IMG/VR virus record: IMGVR_UViG_3300045125_000013
Span: 1-21,593 of that record
Length of the DNA: 21,593 nt
Reading direction: 5' to 3' (one strand)
From: a virus
Shown: positions 12,300 to 21,524 of the stretch, piece after piece
Layout: each line of letters starts with the position of its first letter
Position numbering within the stretch: the first letter of the stretch is position 1
Program-made: the position numbers and the translations under genes
Notes under the pieces: generated by a model
What the model was told of the DNA's origin: nothing
Databases searched by the model: none
The model's input: only the letters and a program-made list of their open reading frames with translations

Positions 12300-12788
12300 T
12301 TACAACAGGTGCAAAACAGCAACAGGCTCAACAACAACTTTCTTTTTAGGAGTAGGTTGCAGCTTAGCCTTTACTTGATTGAGAACTTTAGGCTCATTCA
12401 TCCACCAGAACCAAGGGCTAGTGTCAGCACTGTGAGTGCTATTAATACTAACGTGAAGGTGCTTAGTGTGAGGATTACTACCACTGTACTTTCTGTTACC
12501 TTCTTTGCGTCTTTCCCGTGACCAGATTTTTCCCCGCCAGATAAGGTACGCAACGCGTTCATCCTCTTTAAGTTTTTCAAAGATGAGTTCACAATCTATG
12601 CCGTTCTTTGGGTCGTGTGTTAGGTCTACTGCAAGACCAGTATTGTGGTCTGAGTTAGGACTAATCTTTAGATGAGCAGCAGAAGGTAGCAGTCCATCGC
12701 TCGCCTTCATACGCTTCGGAGCAATGGCACTCGCCTGTCGCAACAGAGCGACGGCAGCAGGAGTGGCTTTCCCTATCGTGGCTTTCAT
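12300..12788 (-). CDS. Endolysin, M15 (VanY/D-Ala-D-Ala carboxypeptidase-like) peptidase
   Basis: 162 aa, intact from ATG at 12788. The zinc-peptidase motifs are clear: SDHNTGLAVDLTHDP (H-x6-D) and HTKHLHVSI (H-x-H), with a WRGKIWSRERR segment and a short basic, Pro-rich tail (QPTPKKKVVVEP). Such M15 enzymes in actinophages cut peptidoglycan peptides during lysis. There is no signal peptide, consistent with holin-dependent release. The start overlaps the end region of the upstream membrane protein gene (TGATGAATG). The last few residues (AVLHLL) may be altered by an indel. Confidence 0.85.
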   Translation of the reverse strand: MKATIGKATPAAVALLRQASAIAPKRMKASDGLLPSAAHLKISPNSDHNTGLAVDLTHDPKNGIDCELIFEKLKEDERVAYLIWRGKIWSRERRKEGNRKYSGSNPHTKHLHVSINSTHSADTSPWFWWMNEPKVLNQVKAKLQPTPKKKVVVEPVAVLHLL

Positions 12789-12791
12789 TCA

Positions 12792-13026
12792 TCACCCTTT
12801 CAACTTCCCTAATACTTCGACGAGTTCTGTGGTAAAGAAACCTGCTCCTTAGTAGCCTTCATTTCAGAGCTTTATTATCTTGACTTCATCTTTAAGATAC
12901 TATTACCACCATTGGGTTTTAGTTCATAGAAATAATGTTTTGATTAAACTGTTTAACTCCCAGCAGCAGCGCTGTACACGAGTGGTTGTGGCATACGGCT
13001 AAACTAGCCCAGTCAGCAGGTGTCAT
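12792..13026 (-). CDS. Small lysis-cassette membrane/coiled protein (multiply frameshifted)
   Basis: AAGGACTG precedes ATG at 13026 on the minus strand. Joined frames read MTPADWASLAV, a TTLVYSAAAG-like hydrophobic stretch, LIKHYFYELKPNGGNS, KDEVKIIKL, MKATKEQVS and TELVEVLGKLKG, ending at TGA 12792-12794; about 75 aa. A short N-terminal membrane helix followed by a charged helical region would suit a holin partner or a phage membrane protein of the lysis cassette. At least four indels are required, so the join is tentative. Confidence 0.45.
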
Positions 13027-15023
13027 TTATACAGTCCTTATAAGTATGTCAACGATTCCACCATAGCCAGAGAATCCCCTGTCTGGTGGAGTCAGTCTGG
13101 TGAGAATGTAATCTGTTCAATTACAACCTGGCGTGATTCGCCAGTCTGTAAATCCTGCCAAGTTACGACGTCACCGTTTGCTTCAATGGTTTCTAGTTGA
13201 GCTATGCGGTCTTTAGCACGACCTTCATAGCCAACCATTACATTGTATTTATCTGTCTCAACGTCATAACAGAAGACAGGAAACTTGATTACTCGCTGAC
13301 GCGGAGTAGCGATTGTGGCCTTTGCCTGATAGCCCTCAAAGATTGGGCCTTTAGTATTGTCAGTACCATCTCTGTAAAGAATGAACTTATAAGCTAGATA
13401 TTCTTGGCTGCCTGCTGGCTGGCTAGTAGTTACTTCTACTGGTGGAACTGTTGCATCATAGGTGACTAAGTCATACTCAGTGCCATCTGGCATCTACAGT
13501 TTCTAGCGTCATAGAGCCGTAGGTGAAATCACCTCTGCCTACTAAGACGCTTGAAGTTCTTAGGCTCTAATGTGTTGTATCTGATATAGCCTGTTGTGAT
13601 GATAACCATCTGGTCATCTTGTGCACCGATGACTGGATGTTAATGCTGACCACTAGCTGATGATGTTGCTGTAGTTACAAATGTAAGTCTGTCTGTCTCA
13701 CCATTAAAGGCGCAGGCTGTAGTCTGATGTCCTGTTACGCCATTGTCTGTCCACAAATCATTAGCATAGGCAAAGCGTAAGCCACCTAAATCATTGCCCA
13801 AATCTATACGAGTAACGCCAGCTTCTCCGCCTACACCAGTAGCAGCCCAAGCAAATCTGTCACGGAAAGCAAAGTCATATACAGGCTGAGTCAGTCTCTA
13901 TAAATAATGGGCCATATGTAATAGAACCAGCATCATCTACAGTTGCAGCTCTAACACCTTTGCTAGTGCCAATTAACATATAACCTAGATAGTATTCAAT
14001 CTTGTATATCTTCTCACCCACAGGCATCTCTGCTGCTGTGATAGCAGATGTCAATGTAGGCATAGCACCAGTTGATGTGTTAAGTACAAACTTAAATATC
14101 ATAGACTGCACACCGCTAAATGCAGATACATAAATAGCTGTGCCAGATGCTGTTACGCTAGTAAATACTATGTTAGTATCTGCGTGAGTATATACAGGGC
14201 TAGGCAAAGCAGAAGCAGTAGGAGCAAATTCATATATTTTATTGTTAATAGCCATAACAATACGGTCTTTAACGTATTCCATAGTACCTTCAGATACTGT
14301 AATGCTGTTATCACTAATTGTTAGAGTAGCTGTAGTAGATGAAGTACCAGTTAACGGTTTCGTTATAAATACGAAGTCTAGGAGTACCAGATGTTAAGTA
14401 CGTTAGTTACCCAGTAAGCATTAACACCATCATCACAAATAGCATAAACAGGATAATCAGTAGCCAGAGTTATAGTCTACAAAATGAGTTACAGTGCCAT
14501 CTACTGCAATCTTATCTACATCATACTCATCCTTAAGTAGGATGCCATTAGTACCAGACCATTGAATAGTACGAGCATATCTGAAATGGTTTGCCATTGG
14601 CTTTAATCTGACCAGTAGTAAAGTGAGTGCTGGTTGTATTATTAAGTAGAGTTACTTGACCTTCAGTCCATACATCTACTCCACGGCTATCAGCAAACTG
14701 ATATGTACTATCTCCTGGGATTAAAGCAGGGTCATAAAGTAATGCCAGTCCCGTCTTGAAACGAGGACTGGCTTCTTATCCACCACCCAGTAAGACTTTG
14801 CTCACCAGGTTCAGTCTGATTATCAAACTGTTCCTTTCGGTAAGGTGCAGTCTGGCGGATATAAGGACGCGCATCAGAGATGGCGTAGATAAAAGGCATA
14901 CCACCAAGGGCTGTATCATAGGCAATATCCGTGTTCTGCCAAATAGCTGTCAGTAGCAACTACACCAACATCAACGGCAATCGCTCTACTAGAGCGACCT
15001 TCGGTAATATCTCTCCCAGCCAC
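13027..15023 (-). CDS. Large tail protein, possibly beta-propeller-like (multiply frameshifted)
   Basis: AAGGAGAGTAA precedes GTG at 15023. Collinear fragments read GRDITEGRSSRAIAVDVG, NTDIAYDTALGGMPFIYAI, WWIRSQSSFQDGTGITLYDP, YQFADSRGVDVWTEGQ, KIAVDGTVTHFVDYN, ICDDGVNAYWVTN, VKDRIVMAINNKIYEF, YKIEYYLGYMLIGTSKGV, DRFAWAATGVGGEAG, then QVVIEQITF and FSGYGGIVDILIRTV, ending at 13027. About 665 aa. Repeated strand pairs of the type DRIVMAINNKIYEF and YMLIGTSKGV are like propeller blades. Position before the lysis genes and after the glycosyltransferase suggests a minor tail or baseplate protein that contacts the cell. Its last frame ends exactly where the next gene starts (TAAATG). Confidence 0.6.
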
Positions 15024-15758
15024 TTACTCTCCTTGCTGTTGTTGTTCTTTCAGTTTGTTCTTTAAATGTTCGTTAGACCAGTACAGTGCATAGTAATCAA
15101 AGTCAACGCTAAAGCGTTTCATATGTTTAACAACTGCTCCAGTATGTGCGTGCAGCGGCACGCCAGCAGTCTTCATCCTGCGGAAAAGATTATGTCTTCG
15201 CCTATGAAATGGTCATCATTGCCATCACCAGTCTCAAAGAACATACCCTTACCAGGGTTAGCAGCTCACGCATGTTTTGGCACAATAGACTTGTGCATAA
15301 GCACAAACCCAAAGCCAGCATTATCTAATTGCACTACTTGATTATCTGGTAGCGGATGTAGGTACTGTATCTCATACTCAGATACATCATTGAACAAACA
15401 GGGAAGGGCTTCATCAGGCTACCCTCATTCTCCTTAGAGATGAAGTAGACACCACTAACTACTGGCTTATTAATCTTGTCAGCAGCCTTCCAGAGTTTAG
15501 CCATAGCTGTCTAGGTTCAGCACTATGTCTGAGTCAACCCAGAGTAGCCAGTCTGTCTTAATCTTGTCAGCCCAATGGTCAAACAGTACTTGGCGTTGTC
15601 TGCCAATCTGATTACCCTGAACTCGGATGCTGGTGCTAATAGTCATACCATTGGCAGGCCCAGCCAGTACTGGCTGTGGTTAATCCTTCTGTAAACTTAC
15701 CATCGGTAGTACCATTATCACACCAGCCGATTGCTACTGTGTCGTTCTTTCCTATCAT
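15024..15758 (-). CDS. Glycosyltransferase, GT-A fold (frameshifted)
   Basis: ATG at 15758, preceded by AAGGAAAGTAGGGG. MIGKNDTVAIGWCDNG, TDGKFTEGL, then ISTSIRVQGNQIGRQRQVLF, DWLLWVDSDIVLNLD (DxD metal/nucleotide-sugar motif), LWKAADKINKPVVSGVYFI and DNAGFGFVLMHKSIV, then GDGNDDHF-like and HMKRFSVDFDYYALYW, ending in EQQQQGE at TAA 15024-15026. About 245 aa with several indels. The enzyme would add sugar to a phage or host acceptor. Its place between fibre and tail genes suggests glycosylation of tail structures or of the host surface. Confidence 0.75.
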
Positions 15759-15773
15759 TGTCCCCTACTTTCC

Positions 15774-15995
15774 TTACTTACCTAGTGCTGCGATTTCTTC
15801 TGGTGTTAAACCAAGTGCTGCTAGTTTTGCTTCTGCTGCAGCCTTTGCTGCTGCTTTAGCCTGTGCTCTGCTTCTGCTGCAAGCTCTGTCTTGCTCAGCC
15901 TTAGCCGCTGCTGCTTCTAGTTCTGCAATTTCTTCAGCAGTCAAAGGGACAACAGTTTGCTCCCCTGTTGAGCAGTCTACGATTACTTTTTCCAT
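15774..15995 (-). CDS. Small Ala-rich protein beside fibre genes (73 aa)
   Basis: AAGGAGACAATA precedes ATG at 15995. MEKVIVDCSTGEQTVVPLTAEEIAELEA, then an Ala/Lys-rich helix and KLAALGLTPEEIAALGK at the end. The middle (ACSRSRAQ) probably carries two compensating indels. V-D--TGE---PLT-EEI resembles short phage tail-associated or tail-fibre-assembly-like proteins; I do not assign a family firmly. A related small gene lies at 18312-18524, also next to a fibre gene. Confidence 0.6.
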   Translation of the reverse strand: MEKVIVDCSTGEQTVVPLTAEEIAELEAAAAKAEQDRACSRSRAQAKAAAKAAAEAKLAALGLTPEEIAALGK

Positions 15996-16005
15996 TATTG
16001 TCTCC

Positions 16006-16532
16006 TTATGAGTTTTTGATGCCATATAGCAAGAATGATGAGCCTGATACAAATGAAGAAACCGCCTTCATATTTATTTGAGTTATTGCTGCGGTAGTTT
16101 CTCCACAGGTTTGCACCACGCCCAAATGTCTGCTGCTGTAGCATTATTTTCTGTTACTGAAAATGACCCAAACGGTTTATTCTGTAGAAACAGTATATGA
16201 TGGAATGTATATTTCTGTAGTAGAAAATGTATTAGATGTTTGATTTAGCACCAGGAATACCTAACATCGTAAATTGTTGCACCAGATGAATCACGACCTG
16301 AGATGTAGCAACCGCACCCAGAACCAAGCATATATGTATCACTATATGTAGTTCCTGATGATGTTGTATCCGAATTAAAAGTTAAAAGAATATAATCAGG
16401 GTCTAGTTCTTCCAGTTCTTGCACTAATTTTCAACACCAAATCAGTATAAGTACTAGGTATGCTGAAGACGTAAATGATGCGGCAGATGAGCCTAAGCGT
16501 ATTAGATGCGATGAGTGTAGTGTGTTAGCCAT
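16006..16532 (-). CDS. Tail-fibre adhesin paralogue D (frameshifted)
   Basis: CGAGGAG lies upstream of ATG at 16532 (MANT...). Fragments read LGSSAASFT, SSIPSTYTDLVL-like, DYILLTFNSDTTSSG, YMLGSGCGCYISGRDSSG, FSTTEIYIPSYTVSTE, FGSFSVTENNATAADI and a final SGSSFLLYGIKNS at TAA 16006-16008. It shares with paralogues B and C the order GSAAS-TFSSIPSTYT, FNSDT and a terminal LYGI(L)K. About 175 aa. Probably a receptor-binding tip or decoration on the tail fibres. A remainder of the gap to 15995 is only the ribosome site of the next gene. Confidence 0.6.
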
Positions 16533-16545
16533 TGGCATCTCCTCG

Positions 16546-17047
16546 CTACGCTTTCAAGATGCCGTAGAGGGTGGCGGTTGTGCCTGTGTTGTAATTGCCA
16601 GCAGTTAAAAGCCAAATCAAGTCTGGTAATTGCCGCAGTACTACGCCATAAACCTACTGTTGCAGCGGTAGAACCACTACCATTTTTATCATTAGCGGTA
16701 CGAATCAGTACAGTTTTATTGGTAGACCCAGCATAGGAGAATATATCTATTTGAGCCATTGATGCTCCGCTTGTTAGTATATTAGAAAGTGAAAAAATAG
16801 CAATGTAGGCTTGAGATGTTTCTCTAAACGAACCTGGACTTGTTCCATCACCGTATAAATGCGTATGAGAATAGTTTGTCGCCGTATCATTATTGAATGT
16901 TAATTTTCCGTCTTGATTATTACTAGAGTTGAATGATGTTATTACTACCCTCAAATCAGTATAAGTAGATGGAATAGAACTAAATGTAATAGAAGCAGCC
17001 GCACTACCAAGCGTAGTAGTCGCAATCGGCTCATAAGTCGCTGGCAT
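16546..17047 (-). CDS. Tail-fibre adhesin paralogue C (C-terminus frameshifted)
   Basis: ATG at 17047 overlaps the HNH stop (TAATG). MPATYEPIATTTLGSAAASI, TFSSIPSTYTDLRVVITSF, LTFNNDTATNYSHTHLYGDG, IDIFSYAGSTNKTVLIR and LWRSTAAITRLDL are collinear with paralogue B. One indel near 16615 changes the frame to AGNYNTGTTATLYGILKA, ending at TAG 16546-16548. About 167 aa. It lacks the FnIII module of B, so it is the bare adhesin domain. Confidence 0.7.
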
Positions 17048-17419
17048 TAAACACCCACCTTTCGGTTAGCCCAGTTACGACGAGCACGCACCCGATTACA
17101 TTCGGCGCACTCTCGCTTTCCATTCTTTCTAACCATTATGTTCTCCTTGATGAATGGGTGACCCTGATTGCAGTGACTGCGGTTATCTATATTATGAAGT
17201 CCAGCCATAATGTTTTCTTGCTGAGTAACTACTCGTAGATGGTCAATGGCAACACAAGCCCTATTGCGACAGATATGGTCAATAACTAAACCTTCAGGTA
17301 TCTTGCCATTAACAAGTTCCCAAGCCCAACGATGGGCGCGATATTTGCTTCTCTACCTATGCGTACCTTGTGATAACCATTAACTATGGTTGATGTTTGG
17401 CTTCTATGCACTCGGTCAT
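17047..17419 (-). CDS. HNH homing endonuclease (frameshifted)
   Basis: ATG at 17419 lies 2 nt after the stop of fibre paralogue B; an indel soon after it, or a start at the following GTG, leads to VHRSQTSTIVNGYHKVRIGREA. A missing A near 17345 then gives KYRAHRWAWELVNGKIPEG, LVIDHICRNRACVAIDHLRVV (the HNH_3-type core with DH and the NH-like helix), QQENIMAG. The C-terminal part has paired cysteine/histidine knuckles (SHCNQGH, RECAECNRVRARR). About 123 aa. Such free-standing endonucleases spread by cutting phage genomes that lack them. The stop overlaps the start of paralogue C. Confidence 0.82.
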
Positions 17420-17421
17420 AA

Positions 17422-18294
17422 TCACGCTTTGATTCCGTAGAGAGCGAAGGTTGAACCGTTGCCTAAAGTAACTTCGCCAGCAATTGTTATAGAACTTATT
17501 GCTGCAGTACTCATCCAAAGCCCAGAACCAAGGACTGATTGATATGCTGTATTAGATGTATTCTGTTCATTACCAGCAAAGTATCTAACAGTCTTGTTTT
17601 TAGTGGTTGATTTATAATCGTGAATGTCTATAATAGACGCTGCGTATGATGCGGTATTGCTATTTGCAGTGTTCATTAGACCAGCCTGAACTCTTACTTT
17701 ATCGGATGTTCCAAAATCACTAGCAAGAGCAGATGTGCCATCTCCATATAAAATATGTCCACCAAAATAATTATTACCAGTATCAGAATTAAACTGCACT
17801 TCTAGTCTAAGGGGAAAATTTGATGCATAATTATTTGCTTTTGCTAGACATCTAATTTGAAGATGCTGATATGTGCTAGGTATAGATGAAAATGTAACAC
17901 TTGCTGCACTACCTGAAACGGTTTGCGTAGCAATGGACTCAAAGGCAGTAGGTGTTACTGGAGTTACGCTATTGCTTGCAGCAGAGTAGGCAGAATCTCC
18001 AAGGCTATTACCAGCCTTCACTTGGAAGGTGTAAGCAGTACCAGCGGTCAAGCCAGATACTGTAATCGGTGATGCAGTGCCAGTGCCAGTGAAACTACCT
18101 GGAGATGACAGCGCTGTGTAGGTAATAGTTCCATTAGCAACGTTGTTGCCAGTAAAGGCAACCGATGCGCTGGTTCCATTACCGCCATCAGATGCGGTAC
18201 CGATAATTGGTCTAAACGGTAGGCCAGCCAAGACATCGTTGTACTTAGGTGTCTTGTTACCTATCGTGGAGTTCTTAAATCTGGTAATAGCCAT
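17422..18294 (-). CDS. Tail-fibre adhesin paralogue B with fibronectin type III domain
   Basis: 290 aa, intact, ATG at 18294 with AAGGAT upstream. Residues about 1-30 form an N-terminal attachment segment (MAITRFKNSTIGNKTPKYND). Residues about 30-112 are an FnIII-like module (GNNVANGTITYTALSSPG ... ITVSGLTAGTAYTFQVKAGN ... VTP). Residues about 118-290 are the shared adhesin domain: SIATQTVSGSAASVTFSSI, PSTYQHLQIR, VQFNSDTGNNY, ILYGDG, IDIHDYKSTTKNKTVRYF, SGLWMSTAAISSITIAG and FALYGIKA. It is the best-preserved member of the array and the reference for the others. Confidence 0.82.
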   Translation of the reverse strand: MAITRFKNSTIGNKTPKYNDVLAGLPFRPIIGTASDGGNGTSASVAFTGNNVANGTITYTALSSPGSFTGTGTASPITVSGLTAGTAYTFQVKAGNSLGDSAYSAASNSVTPVTPTAFESIATQTVSGSAASVTFSSIPSTYQHLQIRCLAKANNYASNFPLRLEVQFNSDTGNNYFGGHILYGDGTSALASDFGTSDKVRVQAGLMNTANSNTASYAASIIDIHDYKSTTKNKTVRYFAGNEQNTSNTAYQSVLGSGLWMSTAAISSITIAGEVTLGNGSTFALYGIKA

Positions 18295-18311
18295 TGGGGT
18301 TTAATATCCTT

Positions 18312-18524
18312 CTACGATAGTAGTAGTTTGGCTTCTTCTTCTGTGATGCCTAGTTTTTCTAAAAGTGCTGCTTTAGCGTCTGCGGCTTCGGCTTTTGGCA
18401 ATGTTTTCTGCCTGCACTAGCACCAGCGCGGTCTTTCTCATCGTTGCTCTATTTCGCTCATCGGTAGCATCTCTCGCACAATAGTTACTTCACCAGTTTG
18501 AATGCTGAATTCTTTTGCTGTCAT
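18312..18524 (-). CDS. Small fibre-associated protein, paralogue of 15774-15995 (frameshifted)
   Basis: AAAGGATAATGAAAT precedes ATG at 18524. MTAKEFSIQTGEVTIVREML, then DEKDRAGASAG, and AEAADAKAALLEKLGITEEE, AKLLLS at TAG 18312-18314. About 70 aa with two or three indels. A (Q/C)-TGE start and an A-L--LG(I/L)T-EE-A-L end mirror the gene at 15774, so both are likely copies of one family. The ATG overlaps the stop of fibre paralogue A. Confidence 0.55.
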
Positions 18525-19274
18525 ATTTCATTATCCTTTATGACGCTCGTATAAACGAAAACTGTGCCAGCATCAAAGTTGCCTGTGTCATCGTTTGACG
18601 CTTGACACTTGCGAATAAAATCAATTTGAGTTATTGTCAGAAGTCCCTTCATATACACTATTAATCCAATTTGCCGTCGAACTTGCCCGCCAACACCTTG
18701 GTAATTTGCTAAGAACCACTATGAAAGGCTTGCGTTCCAGTAAGTTAGCATCGGCATAATCATAAACCCATAATCTGCCATAATTATTATAATTCAGAAT
18801 ATCCGCTGCGTTATATGCACCCATAATGGCAGACTGAGTGGCATGATATCTCCAAACTGCGTTGAGTCTCTAGTTTGAGCGACGATAAACCGTTCCAGCC
18901 GAGCTTTGAATTCCGTTAATTATGTGTCTATCAGAAGTAGTATCATTATTAAATCTAATTGACCAATAAGCCGTATCATTGACAGCTACCTATTGAAACC
19001 TTTTCCCAAGTCAGTAAAAGATGTTTGTGAGTTGTTGGAATTGAAGTAAATAGTAACGCTGGTGGCGGCTGATGCTGTTACTGTAGATAGCAGCGTCATC
19101 CCACCAGAAGCCAGGTGTAGCCCATTTCAATCCAGTCGCTAGTTGTTGCAGTCGGCAGTTAATACTGTGTTGTTAGCACCAACCGCCAAGCCTTGTCGGT
19201 ATGGTACTGAAAGTAAAGACATCACCCTTAGTTGTTACCGGTGGGTTCTGTGCATTAAATGAATTGACTGCCAT
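18521..19274 (-). CDS. Tail-fibre adhesin paralogue A (multiply frameshifted)
   Basis: ATG at 19274: MAVNSFNAQNPPVTTKGDVFTF, then LAVGANNTVLTADSATTSDW, LLSTVTASAATSVTIYF, SIPTTHKHLLLTWEKVS, DTAYWSIRFNNDTTSDR, HIINGIQSSAGTVYRRSN, AIMGAYNAADILNYNNYGR, and a C-terminal FIRKCQASNDDTGNFDAGT end at the TGA overlapping the next ATG. SIPTTHKHL, RFNNDT and the NADIL--Y block correspond to SIPSTYQHL, FNSDT and IDI--Y in paralogue B, so this is a divergent member with a different head domain. About 250 aa. Confidence 0.55.
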
Positions 19275-19275
19275 A

Positions 19276-19607
19276 TTATGACAACTCGCTTCCGTAAGCG
19301 CTGAATGGCTAGATTTGCAGTTGAGGCATAGACAGTGATGACATCTGTGGTAGCCAAGGTCAAGCCCAGTGTCAGTGCAGTTGTATCGTTAGCACCAACG
19401 GAGCAGTCGTAGGCGACATAGTGCTGGTTAGCCTGAGCTGCACCTGCTGGACGAACTGAGATACGAAATGTTGCAGAGGTGGTATCACGGTTTGCTACTG
19501 TGATAGTTGATGATTACAGTCTGTGTAGCAGATGGCACTGTGTATAGTGTTGTTGCTGTTGTTGCACTCGGTGCGGATTGTCCGAGGACTTTATACGTTG
19601 TTGGCAT
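19276..19607 (-). CDS. Tail-region structural protein of unknown role (frameshifted)
   Basis: AAGGAGAAAA precedes ATG at 19607. MPTTYKVLGQSAPSATTATT, LYTVPSATQTVII, then STITVANRDTTSATFRISVR, PAGAAQANQHYVAYDCSVGA, NDTTALTLGLTLATTDVITV and, after a last indel, SAYGSELS at TAA 19276-19278. About 110 aa of nearly pure beta strand. Similar short proteins (T-YKVLGQ--P ... TVP ... STI-V-N) occur beside fibre genes in environmental phages; function is not established. It could be a fibre-attached lectin-like module or cap. Confidence 0.6.
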
Positions 19608-19619
19608 TTTTCTCCTTAG

Positions 19620-21516
19620 TTACATTCCACCGAGCATAAAGACGGTTGGTGTTGGGTCTGTTGTTATTGTAGCCCACGAAGCGGTACTTCCGTCCGTAGT
19701 CAAATACTTTCCTGAATTTCCTGTTTGGCAGGTAGTGCGTCAACTGTTGACCAAACAAGACCAGATGCTTGAGTTGAATCAGCCTTAAGATATTGACCAT
19801 TAGTGCCAACAGCAACGCGTGTTACCGCTGATGCACCAGTAGCAGCAATCAAATCACCCTTAGTAGTGACTGTTGATTTAGGAACAGCAGCATTAGCAGT
19901 TAGTTGTTAGCGGTATTAGCCAAGTCATATGCTGACTTAACAGAGTTAGGTGTAGCAGCAGTTGTAACGCTAGTAGATGCTGCTATCAGTAAGTTGAACT
20001 GCACCAGATTGTGCGGTAGTTGCTGCTTGGATTGAGATAGTTACATCTCCACCTGTACCCCCACCCGTAATCGGGAAGTTACATTAACCGCCGTAATGTC
20101 TCCAGTCTGTGGGGCAATCCAAGAAAGACCAGTAGCGGTAGCAGAGTTAACACTTAAGACATAACCATTAGTTGCAGCAACTGTCAGTTGGTCAAATGCT
20201 TGTGCACCAGTTCCAACTAGTCAAATCTCCTTTAGCATCAAAGGATGCAGCCACGGCTGCAGCAGCACTGGCTGCGCTGTTGCAGCAGATGCCGCCGAAG
20301 TCGCAGCGCTAGCAGCAGATGTAGCAGCACTTGATGCTGAAGTAGCGGCAGCACTGGCTGATGTGGCAGAGGCTGTTGCAGAAGTTGCAGAAGCGTGTAG
20401 CAGATGTAGCCGAAGCAGTCGCTGAGGTAGCAGATGCAGTTGCCGAAGTAGCCGATGAGGTAGCCGATGTTGCAGCAGATGAGGCTGAGGTAGCAGCCGA
20501 AGTAGCCAGATGTTGCTGCTGCAGAAGCCGAGGTAGCCGAGGCTGTGGCACTTGCTGCTGCACTAGTAGCACTGGTTGCCGCTGCTGTCGCAGAAGCCGC
20601 TGCAGAGGTTGCAGAGGTGGCTGCTGCTGTGGCTGAGGTACGATGCACTGTTGGCGCTAGTTAGGGCGTTAGAAGCGCTTGTAGCCGCGCTAGAGGCACT
20701 TGTAGCGGCTGCCGTAGCACTTGCTGCAGCCGATGCTGCTGAGGTGCTGGCTGCCGTAGCAGAGCCTAGGATTGAATCTACATAATCTTTAGGGGTAGCA
20801 GAGGTGATACCATACCTGCTGAAGACAAGACCAGTTATCACTGGTGAACCTGATATTACAGGGCTCGTCAAGGTTTTATTAGTCAGGGTCTGAGTTGCTG
20901 TAGCAATGACTACTGTACCTGTTGTGTTAGGTAGAGTGATTGTGTTGTCCTGTGTTGGGTCAACTACAGTCAGAGTAGTTTCATAATGCATCAGCAGTTG
21001 TACCTTCAAAGACAATGCTTGCATCAACTGAAGATGTGCCAGTGAATGGTTGGGTTAGAAATTGTTGGGCTAGTAAGAGTCTTGTTGGTGAGAGTCTGTG
21101 TTTTATCAGTACCTACTACAACACCTTCACCAGCTGCAATGCCGTGCATTGTGTGAGCATTACCGCCACCATCATTGTAAGAAGCATCAGCCTCTGCGTG
21201 TAGATTAGCATCACGGTAGTCACGGCCAATAGCCATATGGCGTACGACTGCGCCAGCTGAGTGGTCTTGTGCCGAACTGAACCATCACGACCACGGGTGA
21301 TTGTAAATGTATTAGTAGATACCGCTGTGGCATCTACAATTTCTTCAAGCGCAGTATCAACATCAATTACTAGCGTAAAGGTTCTGCCTGCTGGGATGGT
21401 TACACCACCAAGTAAGCGCAGTACCAGATACTACTGTCATAGACGCTGGCACCTGATGTAATAGCGCCAGTTAAAGTTGTTTGCTGGCTGCGTGAGGAGT
21501 ATTGCCGTGTTGTCAT
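19620..21516 (-). CDS. Long tail fibre with Ala/Ser/Thr repeat shaft (multiply frameshifted)
   Basis: TAGGA precedes ATG at 21516. MTTRQYSSRSQQTTLTGAIT, GGVTIPAGRTFTLVIDVDTA, EEIVDATAVSTNTFTITRGR, MAIGRDYRDANLHAEA and HTMHGIAAGEGVVVGTDK form the N-terminal, particle-side domain. TQTLTNKTLTSP occurs twice. Then comes a shaft of Ala/Ser/Thr repeats (about 20240-20760), followed by GTGAQAFDQLTVAATNGYVL, WIAPQTGDITAVNV, GDVTISIQAATTAQSGAVQL, STVTTKGDLIAATGASA and QTGNSGKYLTTDGS, ending in FMLGGM at TAA 19620-19622. About 630 aa. It is the main fibre, and its layout is typical of long side-tail fibres. Confidence 0.7.
20240..20765 (-). repeat. Low-complexity Ala/Ser/Thr repeat inside the long tail fibre
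   Basis: On the minus strand the sequence encodes tandem units such as SAASAAASATAAATSA and ATSATASATSATASAT, with an underlying DNA period that often looks like 21 nt. Repeats of this kind form the shaft of lambda-like side-tail fibres. Long complementary frames on the + strand (VAEVADAVAEVADEV) are a by-product. Several indels break the frame here, as expected where an assembler or basecaller meets repeats. Confidence 0.7.
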
Positions 21517-21524
21517 TTAGGTTC

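Noticed and set aside
20361-20636. Long + strand frame with VAEVADAVAEVADEV repeats, like a coiled coil
   Set aside because: It is the antisense of the Ala/Ser/Thr fibre shaft on the minus strand, which continues into recognised fibre motifs on both sides.
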